A stretch of DNA of 64,000 bases, taken from contig NZ_JAEQNE010000007.1 of the NCBI RefSeq assembly GCF_016722785.1, forward strand, positions 124,001 through 188,000. Reading direction: 5' to 3'. This document shows, one piece after another, positions 50,381 through 59,849 of this stretch; within the stretch, counting starts at the first letter, position 1; each line of letters starts with the position of its first letter. The notes below the pieces were generated by a model. The model saw only the letters and a program-made list of their open reading frames with translations. It had not been told where the DNA came from and did no database searches. The position numbers were made by a program, and so were the translations under genes. The DNA comes from Ramlibacter monticola. GTDB lineage: Bacteria; Pseudomonadota; Gammaproteobacteria; Burkholderiales; Burkholderiaceae_C.

Positions 50381-52714
50381 ATGACGTACTCGCTGAACAC
50401 CCTCACGGACGCGGCGCCCGCGGCGTCCGGTTCCCGCCCGGGCCTGGCCCGCTTCGCCCACGAGACCGCGCTGGTGCTGGGCGCGGTCGCCCTCGTGTTC
50501 TGGCTGCTCGCCATGCTCAGTCACTCCCCGGCGGACGCGGCCTTCTCCACCTCCGGCAGCGGCGGCGCGATCCGCAACTGGGGCGGCCGGCTGGGCGCCT
50601 GGCTGGCCGACGGCGGCTTCTTCCTTCTCGGCTACTCGGCCTGGTGGTGCGTGGCCGCCGGCGTGCGCGCCTGGCTCGCGTCGCTGGCGCGCTGGATGCG
50701 CGCCGAGGAGGCGGCGCCGCCGGAGCAGGGAAGCCGCTGGCTGCAGCGCCGCTGGACCTTCTGGGTCGGCCTCGCTCTGCTGCTGCTGGCCAGCACGGGG
50801 CTGGAGTGGTCGCGCCTGTACCGCTTCGAAGGGCGCCTGCCGGACCATGCGGGCGGGGCCCTCGGCTACCTGGTCGGACCGGCCGCCGTGCAGTGGCTGG
50901 GATTCACCGGCTCGGGCCTGTTCTTCGTCGCGCTGCTGGTGCTGGCCATGGCGGTGGTGTTCCGCTTCTCCTGGAGCCACGTGGCCGAACGCATCGGCGC
51001 GCAGGTGGACGGCTTCATCACCGCGCGGCGAGAGAAGCGCGAGATCGCCGAGGACCTGGCGCTGGGCCAGCGGGCCGCGCGCGAACGCGAGGAGACGGTG
51101 CAGGAAGAGCGCATCGAGATCGAGGAGCACCACCCCAAGCCGGTGCTGATCGAGCCGGTGATCGTCGACGTGCCCAAGAGCGAGCGCGTCGCCAAGGAGC
51201 GCCAGAAGCCGCTGTTCGCGGAGATGCCCGACAGCAAGCTGCCGCAGGTGGACCTGCTGGATGCCGCCGGCGCCCGGCAGGAGACGGTTTCGGCCGACAC
51301 GCTGGAGATGACCTCGCGCCTGATCGAGAAGAAGCTGAAGGACTTCGGCGTCGAGGTGCGCGTGGTCGCGGCGGCGCCCGGCCCGGTGATCACGCGCTAC
51401 GAGATCGAGCCGGCCACGGGCGTGAAGGGCTCGCAGATCGTCAACCTGGCCAAGGACCTGGCGCGCTCGCTGTCGCTGGTGTCGATCCGCGTGATCGAGA
51501 CGATCCCGGGCAAGAACTTCATGGCGCTGGAACTGCCCAACGCCAAGCGGCAGTCGATCAAGCTGTCGGAGATCCTGGGTTCGCAGGCCTACAACGAGGC
51601 CCGGTCGCAGCTGTCGATGGGCCTCGGCAAGGACATCGTCGGCAACCCGGTGGTCGCGGACCTCGCCCGGATGCCGCACGTGCTGGTGGCCGGCACGACC
51701 GGTTCCGGCAAGTCGGTGGGGATCAACGCGATGATCCTGAGCCTGCTGTACAAGTCCGAAGCGCGCGACGTGCGGCTGCTGATGATCGACCCGAAGATGC
51801 TGGAGATGTCGGTGTACGAAGGCATCCCGCACCTGCTGGCGCCGGTCGTCACGGACATGAGGCAGGCCGCCAACGGCCTCACGTGGTGCGTCGCCGAGAT
51901 GGAGCGCCGCTACAAGCTGATGTCCAAGCTGGGCGTGCGCAACCTGGCCGGCTACAACCACAAGATCGACGAAGCGAAGGTCAAGGGCGAACTGATCCCG
52001 AATCCTTTCAGCCTCACGCCGGAAAGCCCCGAGCCGCTCGAGCGCCTGCCCCACATCGTCGTGGTGATCGACGAACTGGCCGACCTGATGATGGTGGTCG
52101 GCAAGAAGATAGAGGAACTGATCGCGCGGCTGGCGCAGAAGGCGCGCGCCGCCGGCATCCACCTGATCCTGGCGACGCAGCGGCCCAGCGTCGACGTGAT
52201 CACGGGGCTGATCAAGGCCAACATCCCCACGCGGATCGCCTTCCAGGTCTCCAGCAAGATCGACAGCCGCACGATCCTCGACCAGATGGGCGCCGAGGCG
52301 CTGCTCGGCATGGGCGACATGCTCTACATGGCCAGCGGCACCGGCCTTCCGGTGCGCGTGCACGGCGCCTTCGTGAGCGACGAGGAGGTGCACCGCGTCG
52401 TGCACTACCTGAAGGAGCAGGGCGAGCCGAACTACATCGAGGGGGTGCTCGAGGGCGGCACGGTCGACGGTGAAGACGGCGGGGCCGCGGGCCTCGGCGG
52501 CGAAGGCGGTGGCGAAGCCGACCCGCTCTACGACCGCGCCGTCGAGGTGGTGCTCAAGAACCAGAAGGCCAGCATCTCGCTGGTGCAGCGCCACCTGGCC
52601 ATCGGCTACAACAAGGCCGCCAACCTGCTCGAAGCGATGGAAAAGGCCGGGCTGGTGAGCGCGATGAACGGCCGCGGGCAGCGCGAGATCCTGGTGCCCG
52701 GCCGGGCGGAGTAG
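50381..52714 (+). CDS. ftsK: DNA translocase FtsK
   Basis: A 777-residue septal DNA pump that clears the chromosome terminus and activates XerCD. Four hydrophobic segments occupy about 28-195; a charged linker follows. The motor has Walker A AGTTGSGKS at 437-445 and Walker B VVVIDELADLMM. The C-terminal gamma winged helix (about 715-775) reads KASISLVQRHLAIGYNKAAN and recognises KOPS sites. The linker is short compared with E. coli FtsK. lolA follows 117 bp downstream, a common pair. Confidence 0.96.
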   Translation: MTYSLNTLTDAAPAASGSRPGLARFAHETALVLGAVALVFWLLAMLSHSPADAAFSTSGSGGAIRNWGGRLGAWLADGGFFLLGYSAWWCVAAGVRAWLASLARWMRAEEAAPPEQGSRWLQRRWTFWVGLALLLLASTGLEWSRLYRFEGRLPDHAGGALGYLVGPAAVQWLGFTGSGLFFVALLVLAMAVVFRFSWSHVAERIGAQVDGFITARREKREIAEDLALGQRAAREREETVQEERIEIEEHHPKPVLIEPVIVDVPKSERVAKERQKPLFAEMPDSKLPQVDLLDAAGARQETVSADTLEMTSRLIEKKLKDFGVEVRVVAAAPGPVITRYEIEPATGVKGSQIVNLAKDLARSLSLVSIRVIETIPGKNFMALELPNAKRQSIKLSEILGSQAYNEARSQLSMGLGKDIVGNPVVADLARMPHVLVAGTTGSGKSVGINAMILSLLYKSEARDVRLLMIDPKMLEMSVYEGIPHLLAPVVTDMRQAANGLTWCVAEMERRYKLMSKLGVRNLAGYNHKIDEAKVKGELIPNPFSLTPESPEPLERLPHIVVVIDELADLMMVVGKKIEELIARLAQKARAAGIHLILATQRPSVDVITGLIKANIPTRIAFQVSSKIDSRTILDQMGAEALLGMGDMLYMASGTGLPVRVHGAFVSDEEVHRVVHYLKEQGEPNYIEGVLEGGTVDGEDGGAAGLGGEGGGEADPLYDRAVEVVLKNQKASISLVQRHLAIGYNKAANLLEAMEKAGLVSAMNGRGQREILVPGRAE

Positions 52715-52831
52715 GACGGCTTCCCCGATCGCCGCCCGTCGCCCGCCTTTTTGCAGAGTTCACGGGAAGTTGACGAACTTCCCTGCGGCGCGCCCACCCA
52801 ACGCAGAATGCCTTGTTGGGAGAATCCTCTT

Positions 52832-53467
52832 ATGAAGAAATTGTTCGCCACGCTGGCGCTCACCGCGCTGGCCGCCGCCGCCCATGCCGGCGGCCTGGAA
52901 AGCCTCGAAAGCTTCATCCGCAACGCGAAAAGCGGACGCGCCGACTTCACCCAGGTGATCACCGCGCCGCCGAAGGACGGCCAGGCCGCACGCACGAAGA
53001 CCTCCTCGGGCACCTTCGAATTCCAGCGCCCGAACCGCTTCCGCTTCGAGTACCGCAAGCCCTTCGAGCAGACCATCGTGGCCGACGGCCAGACGCTGTG
53101 GCTGCACGACAAGGACCTGAACCAGGTGACGCACCGCAAGCAGGCCAAGGTGCTGGGCTCCACGCCGGCCGCCCTGATCGCGGCGTCGCCCGACCTCGAG
53201 ACGCTGAAGAAGGACTTCGACCTGCAGGCCCTGCCGGACCGCGACGGCCTGCAGTGGGTGCAGGCCACGCCGCGCGCGAAGGAAGGCCAGCTCGCCAGCA
53301 TGAAGGTGGGCTTCCGCGGCGACCAGCTCGCGGCGCTGGACATCCTGGACAGCTTCGGCCAGCACTCGGTGCTGACCTTCAGCGGCATGCAGGTGAACGC
53401 CGGCGTGAGCGCGGATGCCTTCCGCTTCCAGCCGCCCAAGGGGGCGGACGTGGTCCAGGCGCCCTGA
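52832..53467 (+). CDS. lolA: Outer-membrane lipoprotein carrier protein LolA
   Basis: A 211-residue periplasmic chaperone that ferries lipoproteins from LolCDE to LolB. Signal peptide about 1-19 (ending AAAHA). The mature part has FTQVITAPP, GTFEFQRPNRFRFEYRKPFE and DGQTLWLHDKDLNQVTHR, typical of LolA. The ATG at 52832 begins MKKLFATLALTALAAAA; upstream in-frame codons lack a signal. lolC and lolD are elsewhere in this window. Confidence 0.95.
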   Translation: MKKLFATLALTALAAAAHAGGLESLESFIRNAKSGRADFTQVITAPPKDGQAARTKTSSGTFEFQRPNRFRFEYRKPFEQTIVADGQTLWLHDKDLNQVTHRKQAKVLGSTPAALIAASPDLETLKKDFDLQALPDRDGLQWVQATPRAKEGQLASMKVGFRGDQLAALDILDSFGQHSVLTFSGMQVNAGVSADAFRFQPPKGADVVQAP

Positions 53468-53482
53468 GGCGCCTGGAGGGAT

Positions 53483-53506
53483 GGGGCGGCTGCTGGCCGC
53501 CCCTTT
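53483..53506. terminator. Hairpin between convergent lolA and the lipoprotein gene
   Basis: GGGGCGGC and GCCGCCCC arms around TGCTG, with a short TTT tail on the plus strand. A modest terminator for lolA. Confidence 0.55.
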
Positions 53507-53515
53507 CGCCAAGGA

Positions 53516-55213
53516 TCAGAGCGCGCCCGTGACGGGCTTGCAGTCCATCGGGAACCGGAAGCGGAACGCCGTGGTGGCCCCCGTCGTCACGACCGAGCTG
53601 TTGCCGACGATGCTGGTGGGCTCGACCCAGGCGCCGGTGCGCGGGTTCTGCGCGCGCACGGTCACGGCGCCAGCCGGGATGCCGCTGACGGTCGCCTGGG
53701 AGAAGGTGTCGGCCGTCGCCAGGTGCGTGGTGTAGGCGCTCCGCGAGTAGTCCTCTCCCGAGGTGTAGCGCACGCTCGCGGCAGCCGCGATCGCACGCTC
53801 GCTGCTGCCGTCAGTGCAGCTCTCAAGGGTTTCGATGCGCACGTTGCCAAGCTGGAGGACGGGCAGGGTGACCGGCACGCTGATCGCGCCGCCGCACAAC
53901 GCCTGGTTGGTCACCTGGCCGACCACCGTGCCGCGGTCCCGGACGGTGATCGTGGCGTTGATCTGGGGCGCACGCAGCAGCGTCAGGTTCGAGTCCGTCA
54001 CCGGCAGCGAAGTGCCGTAGCGCTGACCCGTGGTGCCCACGACTTCCACATCGAGGAGGCGGACGTCGCTGGCGGGGCGACCCGTCAGGTTGACGCTTGC
54101 CGTGCAGCTGGCGAGGTACTGGCTCAGGCTCCACGTGGAAAGGTGGGTCGTCTGGAACTGTACGGTGAAGTTCTTCGAGTCGACGGGGGTCTTTTCCGCC
54201 ACCGTGCCCAGCGTTTCGAACTTCCACGTGCCGGCATTGTCGTCATAGCTCCACACCGGGTACTGGTCCCCGGCGACGAGGGCGGCACCGTTGGCGCCGG
54301 CCGTGCCCTTGGGCATGTCGATGCCCAGCGTGAGCGGCTTGTCGAAGGTCTTGATGGCGTTGCCGGCGCTGTCGGTCACGTTGAACTGCGCGAAACCGGC
54401 AGTCACGAACGTGCCCGCATCGGGGGCAACTCCATTCAGGACGGCGGCGTTGGCAGCCGGAACGACGACGGTCGCGGCGAAGCCGCCCGGGAAAGCTTCC
54501 AGCGCATCCAGCGTCGCGTTGCTGAAGTAGGTGTTGGACACCGTCAGCGGACCGGGAGCCGCCGCGGCGCCCGAAGCCGTCTTGCCGACGGTGCCGGCGG
54601 AGATCGCCACGCTGGCCGTGCCAATCACCTCGGAGACCCCTTCTTCCGTCGTCACGGTCTTGGGCGTCGTGGTGGACGTGATCGCGGCGGCCGTCGCGCC
54701 GCTGGCGGTGACGCTACCCGTCACCACCGCCATGGCAATGGGCTCGGGAGACGCGTTCACCGCGGCGGCCTTGGTGGTGTTGACCATGCGGACTTCGATC
54801 GCCTGGTCGCCCTTGAGGTTGGCCGTCCCGATCACGCGGGTTCCGCTGGGCACCCAGCCCTTGGTGCCCGCGTCGGCGACCTGCACCGTGAACTCGTTGG
54901 CGGTGGAGGTGAAATCGGCGCTCACGAACACCGTTCCGGCGGACGTGGTGAGGCTCTTGCCGTTCAGGCTGGTGCCGTCGGCCGCCTTCAGCTGGGCTTC
55001 GCCCGCGAACGAGACCTTCAGCGGATCGGCGATGGCCGCCCCCGTCACCGCATCGACGAAGCTGACCTGGTAGCGGGCGTTTTGCAGTTCCTGCACGACC
55101 GGCGGCGGAGCCACCACCGGCGATTCGTCGCCCCCGTCACCGAAGCAGCCCCCAAGGAGCAGGGTGGTTGTGAGCGCGGCAGCGCCGACAGCAGAGCGAC
55201 GGAAAGTATTCAT
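53516..55213 (-). CDS. Large outer-membrane-type lipoprotein of unknown function
   Basis: A 565-residue lipoprotein: lipobox LLLGGC (Cys23) after a short signal, then a Pro-rich linker and a Thr/Ala/Val/Gly-rich beta-type body. A central segment (YPVWSYDDNAGTWKFETLGT, TTHLSTWSL) resembles repeats in large surface proteins such as FAM171-like domains. Codon choice is more relaxed and the gene is AT-richer than neighbours. It stands alone, convergent with lolA, and I recognise no defined function. Confidence 0.75.
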   Translation of the reverse strand: MNTFRRSAVGAAALTTTLLLGGCFGDGGDESPVVAPPPVVQELQNARYQVSFVDAVTGAAIADPLKVSFAGEAQLKAADGTSLNGKSLTTSAGTVFVSADFTSTANEFTVQVADAGTKGWVPSGTRVIGTANLKGDQAIEVRMVNTTKAAAVNASPEPIAMAVVTGSVTASGATAAAITSTTTPKTVTTEEGVSEVIGTASVAISAGTVGKTASGAAAAPGPLTVSNTYFSNATLDALEAFPGGFAATVVVPAANAAVLNGVAPDAGTFVTAGFAQFNVTDSAGNAIKTFDKPLTLGIDMPKGTAGANGAALVAGDQYPVWSYDDNAGTWKFETLGTVAEKTPVDSKNFTVQFQTTHLSTWSLSQYLASCTASVNLTGRPASDVRLLDVEVVGTTGQRYGTSLPVTDSNLTLLRAPQINATITVRDRGTVVGQVTNQALCGGAISVPVTLPVLQLGNVRIETLESCTDGSSERAIAAAASVRYTSGEDYSRSAYTTHLATADTFSQATVSGIPAGAVTVRAQNPRTGAWVEPTSIVGNSSVVTTGATTAFRFRFPMDCKPVTGAL

Positions 55214-55485
55214 AGTGACCTTTGGTTACAGACGTGAACAGGCTAGTGTCCGGCTGAGCTAGGTTCCACACCGGATGCCCGACTGTAACGACAGGTTAAT
55301 AGTTGCTTGGAAGCCGCATTTGGCCTTGCGGTGCCTCAAAGGTTGGCGCCTGCCAATGCGTGCTCTACAGAGGAAAGGTGCACAAAGCGTCGATCCCCGC
55401 GTGCTTCATTCTTCCGAGGAGCGATTGACACGCGCGACCGTTCGTGATCTCGCGCGCTCCGTGGGCCGCGCACGCGCCCCCCAAG

Positions 55486-55491
55486 TAAACT
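55486..55491 (+). promoter_or_regulatory. -10-like hexamer TAAACT just before rarA
   Basis: TAAACT ends 6 nt before the rarA ATG with no ribosome-binding site between, as at purN and the speE-like gene. Confidence 0.35.
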
Positions 55492-55497
55492 GCCCGC

Positions 55498-56787
55498 ATG
55501 AGCAAGGCCAACCCCGCCCACGCGCCGCTGGCCGAGCGCCTGCGGCCGCAATCGCTGGGAGAAGTGATCGGTCAGCAGCACCTGCTGGGGGAGGGCATGC
55601 CGCTGCGCATCGCCTTCGAATCCGGCCAGCCCCACAGCTGCATCCTGTGGGGGCCGCCCGGCACCGGCAAGACCACGATCGCCCGGCTGATGGCCGACGC
55701 CTTCGACGCCCAGTTCATCACCATCAGCGCCGTGCTCGGCGGCGTGAAGGACATCCGCGACGCGGTGGAGCAGGCGCAGGTCGCGCAGGGCCACGGCCGC
55801 CGCACGATCGTCTTCGTCGACGAGGTGCACCGGTTCAACAAGAGCCAGCAGGACGCCTTCCTGCCGCACGTGGAGTCGGGGCTCTTCACGTTCATCGGCG
55901 CGACCACCGAAAACCCCTCCTTCGAGGTGAACTCGGCCTTGCTGTCGCGCGCCGCGGTCTACGTCCTGCAACCCCTGTCGGAAGACGACCTGCGGCAGAT
56001 CGTGCAGCGCGCCCGCGCGATCGACGCCGTGCCGCCCATCGAGGAAGCGGCGCTGGACCGCCTGATCGCGTACGCCGACGGCGACGCGCGCCGCCTGCTC
56101 AACACGCTGGAGACGCTCGCCGTCGCGGCCGCCAAGGAAAAGCGCGCCGAAATCACGGACGAATGGCTGCTCCGGGTGCTGGGCGAGCGCATGCGCCGCT
56201 ACGACAAGGGCGGCGAGCAGTTCTACGACACGATCAGCGCCCTGCACAAGTCGGTGCGCGGATCGGACCCGGACGCGGCGCTCTACTGGTTCGTGCGCAT
56301 GCTCGATGGCGGCGCCGACCCGCGCTACATCGCCCGGCGCATGATCCGCATGGCGGTGGAGGACATCGGCCTGGCCGACCCCCGCGCCCTGCGGCTCGCG
56401 CTGGATGCCTCCGAGGTCTACGAGCGCCTGGGCTCGCCGGAGGGCGAACTGGCGCTGGCCGAGTGCGTGGTGTACCTGGCCGTCGCGCCCAAGTCGAACG
56501 CGGTCTACGCGGCCTACAACGAGGCGCGCGCCCTGGTGCGAAAGGACGGGACCCGCCCGGTGCCCCTGCACCTGCGCAACGCGCCGACACGCCTGATGAA
56601 AGACCTGGGCTACGGCAAGGACTACCGCTACGCCCACGACGAGGAAGGCGGCTTCGCGGCGGGCGAGACCTACTTCCCGGAAGGCATGAAGCCGCCGCGC
56701 TTCTACCGTCCGGTGGAGCGGGGGTTGGAAATCCGCATCGCCGAAAAGCTGCGCGACTTGCGTTCGCTCAATGAAGGCAAGAAGTAG
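55498..56787 (+). CDS. rarA: Replication-associated recombination protein A (RarA/MgsA)
   Basis: A 429-residue AAA+ ATPase acting at stalled replication forks. The opening PLAERLRPQSLGEVIGQQHL, Walker A GPPGTGKTT at 52-60, Walker B IVFVDEVHRFNKSQQDAFLP and sensor region IGATTENPSFEVNSALLSR are all present, and the C-terminal tetramerisation region (KDYRYAHDEEGGFAAGETYF) is intact. livH follows after a hairpin-containing leader. Confidence 0.96.
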   Translation: MSKANPAHAPLAERLRPQSLGEVIGQQHLLGEGMPLRIAFESGQPHSCILWGPPGTGKTTIARLMADAFDAQFITISAVLGGVKDIRDAVEQAQVAQGHGRRTIVFVDEVHRFNKSQQDAFLPHVESGLFTFIGATTENPSFEVNSALLSRAAVYVLQPLSEDDLRQIVQRARAIDAVPPIEEAALDRLIAYADGDARRLLNTLETLAVAAAKEKRAEITDEWLLRVLGERMRRYDKGGEQFYDTISALHKSVRGSDPDAALYWFVRMLDGGADPRYIARRMIRMAVEDIGLADPRALRLALDASEVYERLGSPEGELALAECVVYLAVAPKSNAVYAAYNEARALVRKDGTRPVPLHLRNAPTRLMKDLGYGKDYRYAHDEEGGFAAGETYFPEGMKPPRFYRPVERGLEIRIAEKLRDLRSLNEGKK

Positions 56788-56833
56788 AGGGTAAACCCCT
56801 GCCGGCCAAAAGTAGGCCGTAAGATGACACCGC

Positions 56834-56839
56834 TACAAT
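56834..56839 (+). promoter_or_regulatory. Possible -10 box TACAAT of the liv operon
   Basis: TACAAT lies 12 nt upstream of the leader hairpin and 113 nt before livH. No clear -35 box was seen, so the assignment is tentative. Confidence 0.35.
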
Positions 56840-56851
56840 CGCCGCCGCAAC

Positions 56852-56884
56852 AACCCGCCTGGGGATCCGCCGGGCGGGTTTTTT
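56852..56884 (+). terminator. Terminator-type hairpin in front of livH
   Basis: Arms AACCCGCC / GGCGGGTT around 13 nt, followed by six T. It may end rarA transcription or, if the TACAAT box is a promoter, act as an attenuator in the liv leader. Confidence 0.75.
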
Positions 56885-56952
56885 GCTGGACGCAAGCGCC
56901 TCACAAAGGCGGCGCCGGCCCCCGGGCCGGCCAATAAACGGAGATACCCTCT

Positions 56953-57882
56953 ATGGAGATCCTGCTGCAGCAGATCATCAATGGTCTGGTCCTGGGCAGC
57001 ATGTACGCGCTGGTGGCCCTCGGCTACACCATGGTGTACGGCATCATCAACCTGATCAACTTCGCCCATGGCGAAGTCCTGATGGTCGGGGCGCTCACCA
57101 GCTGGGCGATCATCACCACCGCGCAGGAGGCGATGCCGGGGATCCCCGGCTGGCTGCTGCTGCTGGTCGCGCTGGTGATCTCCTGCGTGGTCGCGGCGGC
57201 CCTGAACTTCGCCATCGAGAAGATCGCCTACCGGCCGCTGCGCAACAGCCCCAAGCTGGCGCCGCTGATCACCGCCATCGGCATGTCGATCCTGCTGCAG
57301 ACGCTGGCGATGATCATCTTCAAGCCGAACTACAAGCCCTATCCGACGCTGCTGCCCGCGGCGCCGATCCAGTTCGCGGGCGCGGTGATCACCACCACGC
57401 AGGTGATGATCCTGGCGATGACGGCCGTCTCGCTCGCCGTGCTGATGTACCTCGTGAACTACACCCGCCTCGGACGCGCGATGCGGGCGACGGCGGAGAA
57501 CCCGCGCGTGGCGGCCCTCATGGGCGTGAAGCCGGACATGGTGATCTCCGCCACCTTCATCATCGGCGCGGTGCTGGCGACGATCGCCGGCGTCATGTAT
57601 GCCTCGAACTACGGCACGGTGCAGCACACCATGGGCTTCCTGCCGGGCCTCAAGGCCTTCACCGCCGCGGTGTTCGGCGGCATCGGCAACCTGGCGGGCG
57701 CCGTGGTGGGCGGGGTGCTGCTGGGGCTGATCGAGTCGATCGGCTCCGGCTACCTGGGCGTGCTGACCGGCGGCGTCCTGGGCAGCCACTACTCCGACAT
57801 CTTCGCCTTCATCGTGCTGATCGTCGTGCTCACGCTGCGCCCCTCCGGCCTGCTGGGCGAGCGCGTGGCCGATCGCGCCTGA
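56953..57882 (+). CDS. livH: Branched-chain amino acid ABC transporter permease LivH
   Basis: A 309-residue inner-membrane permease (about eight segments) opening MEILLQQIINGLVLGSMYAL with the LivH signature YTMVYGIINLINFAHGEVLM and AVFGGIGNLAGAVVGGVLLG. It pairs with LivM to import leucine-type amino acids or related carboxylates. It is the first gene of livHMGF; the binding protein LivK is not encoded here. Confidence 0.94.
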   Translation: MEILLQQIINGLVLGSMYALVALGYTMVYGIINLINFAHGEVLMVGALTSWAIITTAQEAMPGIPGWLLLLVALVISCVVAAALNFAIEKIAYRPLRNSPKLAPLITAIGMSILLQTLAMIIFKPNYKPYPTLLPAAPIQFAGAVITTTQVMILAMTAVSLAVLMYLVNYTRLGRAMRATAENPRVAALMGVKPDMVISATFIIGAVLATIAGVMYASNYGTVQHTMGFLPGLKAFTAAVFGGIGNLAGAVVGGVLLGLIESIGSGYLGVLTGGVLGSHYSDIFAFIVLIVVLTLRPSGLLGERVADRA

Positions 57883-57892
57883 GGAATCCGCC

Positions 57893-59023
57893 ATGCAATC
57901 CTTCTTCAAGCAGAACAAGACCGTGGCGTGGGTGATCACCGCCGCGGTGCTCCTCGTGCTGCCGCTGGTGCTGCAGTCCGCCGGCAACTTCTGGGTCCGC
58001 ATTGCCGACACCGCGCTGCTGTACGTGCTGCTCGCGCTGGGCCTCAACATCGTGGTCGGCTACGCCGGCCTGCTGGACCTGGGCTTCGTCGCCTTCTTCG
58101 CGATCGGCGCCTACATGTACGGGCTGATGGCGTCGCCGCACCTGTCGGAAGCCTTCCCCTGGTTCGCGCAGATGTTCCCCAACGGCCTGCACGCCTCCCT
58201 GTGGCTGGTGGTTCCGGCGGGCGCGGCGCTGGCCGGCTTCTTCGGCATCCTGCTGGGCGCGCCGACGCTGAAGCTGCGCGGCGACTACCTCGCCATCGTG
58301 ACGCTCGGCTTCGGCGAGATCATCCGCGTGTTCCTGAACAACCTGGACCACCCGGTCAACATCACCAACGGCCCCAAGGGCCTGAGCCAGATCGACTCGA
58401 TCACCCTGTTGAAATTCGACTGGCTGGGGATCCCCGGCCTCAACCTCGGAAAGGCGCTGGACATCACCGAGGACTATGCGATCAACTCGGTGACGCTCTA
58501 CTACTACCTGTTCCTGGCGCTGGCGGTGCTGAGCGTGGTCGTCTGCCACCGCCTCGAGCTCTCTCGCATCGGCCGCGCCTGGATGGCGATCCGCGAGGAC
58601 GAGATCGCCGCCAAGGCGATGGGCATCAACACCCGCAACATGAAGCTGCTGGCCTTCGGCATGGGCGCCACCTTCGGCGGTGTGTCCGGCGTGTTGTTCT
58701 CGGCCTTCCAGGGATTCGTCTCGCCCGAGTCCTTCAGCCTCACGGAGTCGATCATGATCGTCGCCATGGTGGTGCTGGGCGGCATCGGGCACCTGCCGGG
58801 CGTGATCCTGGGCGCGGTGCTGCTGTCGGCGCTGCCGGAGGTGCTGCGCTGGGTGTCCGGCGCGATGGACCTGCAGTCGGTCTCGGGCGGCCGCCTCGAC
58901 CCCGCCATCCTTCGCCAGCTGCTGATCGCGCTGGCGATGATCATCGTCATGCTGCTGCGACCGCGCGGGCTGTGGCCCACGCCGGAACACGGCAAGGCGC
59001 TGCAGGTTTCCGCGGGCAAGTGA
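57893..59023 (+). CDS. livM: Branched-chain amino acid ABC transporter permease LivM
   Basis: A 376-residue permease partner of LivH with about ten hydrophobic segments. Family motifs: ALGLNIVVGYAGLLDLGFVA, FGEIIRVFLNN and the loop RIGRAWMAIREDEIAAKAMG that contacts the ATPases. It begins 10 bp after livH. Confidence 0.94.
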   Translation: MQSFFKQNKTVAWVITAAVLLVLPLVLQSAGNFWVRIADTALLYVLLALGLNIVVGYAGLLDLGFVAFFAIGAYMYGLMASPHLSEAFPWFAQMFPNGLHASLWLVVPAGAALAGFFGILLGAPTLKLRGDYLAIVTLGFGEIIRVFLNNLDHPVNITNGPKGLSQIDSITLLKFDWLGIPGLNLGKALDITEDYAINSVTLYYYLFLALAVLSVVVCHRLELSRIGRAWMAIREDEIAAKAMGINTRNMKLLAFGMGATFGGVSGVLFSAFQGFVSPESFSLTESIMIVAMVVLGGIGHLPGVILGAVLLSALPEVLRWVSGAMDLQSVSGGRLDPAILRQLLIALAMIIVMLLRPRGLWPTPEHGKALQVSAGK

Positions 59024-59033
59024 GGAGCAGCGC

Positions 59034-59849
59034 ATGACCGATGTCGTTCTCCGCGTCGCGGGCATTTCCAAGCGGTTCGGCGGCCTGCAGGCCCTGTCGG
59101 AAGTAGGCCTCACCATTGCGCGCGGGCAGGTCTACGGCCTGATCGGCCCCAACGGTGCGGGCAAGACCACCTTCTTCAACGTGATCACCGGGCTCTACAC
59201 GCCCGACACCGGCAGCTTCGAGCTGGCCGGCAAGCCCTACACGCCCAGCGCGGTGCACGAGGTGGCGCGGGCCGGCATCGCGCGGACCTTCCAGAACATC
59301 CGCCTCTTCGCCGACATGACGGCGCTGGAGAACGTGATGGTCGGCCGCCACGTGCGCACCCATTCGGGCCTGCTCGGCGCGATCTTCCGGTCCAAGACCT
59401 TCAAGGCGGAAGAGGCCGCCATCGCCAGTCGCGCGCAGGAGCTGCTCGATTACGTGGGCATCGGCCGCTTCGCCGAGTACAAGGCGCGCACGCTGTCCTA
59501 CGGCGACCAGCGCCGGCTCGAGATCGCGCGCGCACTTGCCACCGACCCCCAGCTGATCGCGCTGGACGAGCCCGCCGCCGGCATGAACTCCACCGAGAAG
59601 GTGGTGCTGCGCGAGCTGATCGACCGCATCCGCAAGGACGGCCGCACCATCCTGCTGATCGAGCACGACGTGAAGCTGGTGATGGGCCTGTGCGACCGCG
59701 TCACGGTGCTGGACTACGGCAAGCAGATCGCCGAAGGCTCGCCCTACGACGTGCAGCGCAACGAGAAGGTGATCGAGGCCTACCTCGGTCACAGCCACAA
59801 GCCGACCGGCGAAAAGGCCGGCGCCGCCGCCGTGGGAGAGAAGCAATGA
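59034..59849 (+). CDS. livG: Branched-chain amino acid ABC transporter ATPase LivG
   Basis: A 271-residue ATPase. Walker A GPNGAGKT at 38-45, signature LSYGDQRRLEIARAL and Walker B LIALDEPAAGMN are intact, and the C-terminal LivG extension is present. It starts 10 bp after livM and overlaps livF by 4 nt (ATGA). Confidence 0.95.
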   Translation: MTDVVLRVAGISKRFGGLQALSEVGLTIARGQVYGLIGPNGAGKTTFFNVITGLYTPDTGSFELAGKPYTPSAVHEVARAGIARTFQNIRLFADMTALENVMVGRHVRTHSGLLGAIFRSKTFKAEEAAIASRAQELLDYVGIGRFAEYKARTLSYGDQRRLEIARALATDPQLIALDEPAAGMNSTEKVVLRELIDRIRKDGRTILLIEHDVKLVMGLCDRVTVLDYGKQIAEGSPYDVQRNEKVIEAYLGHSHKPTGEKAGAAAVGEKQ

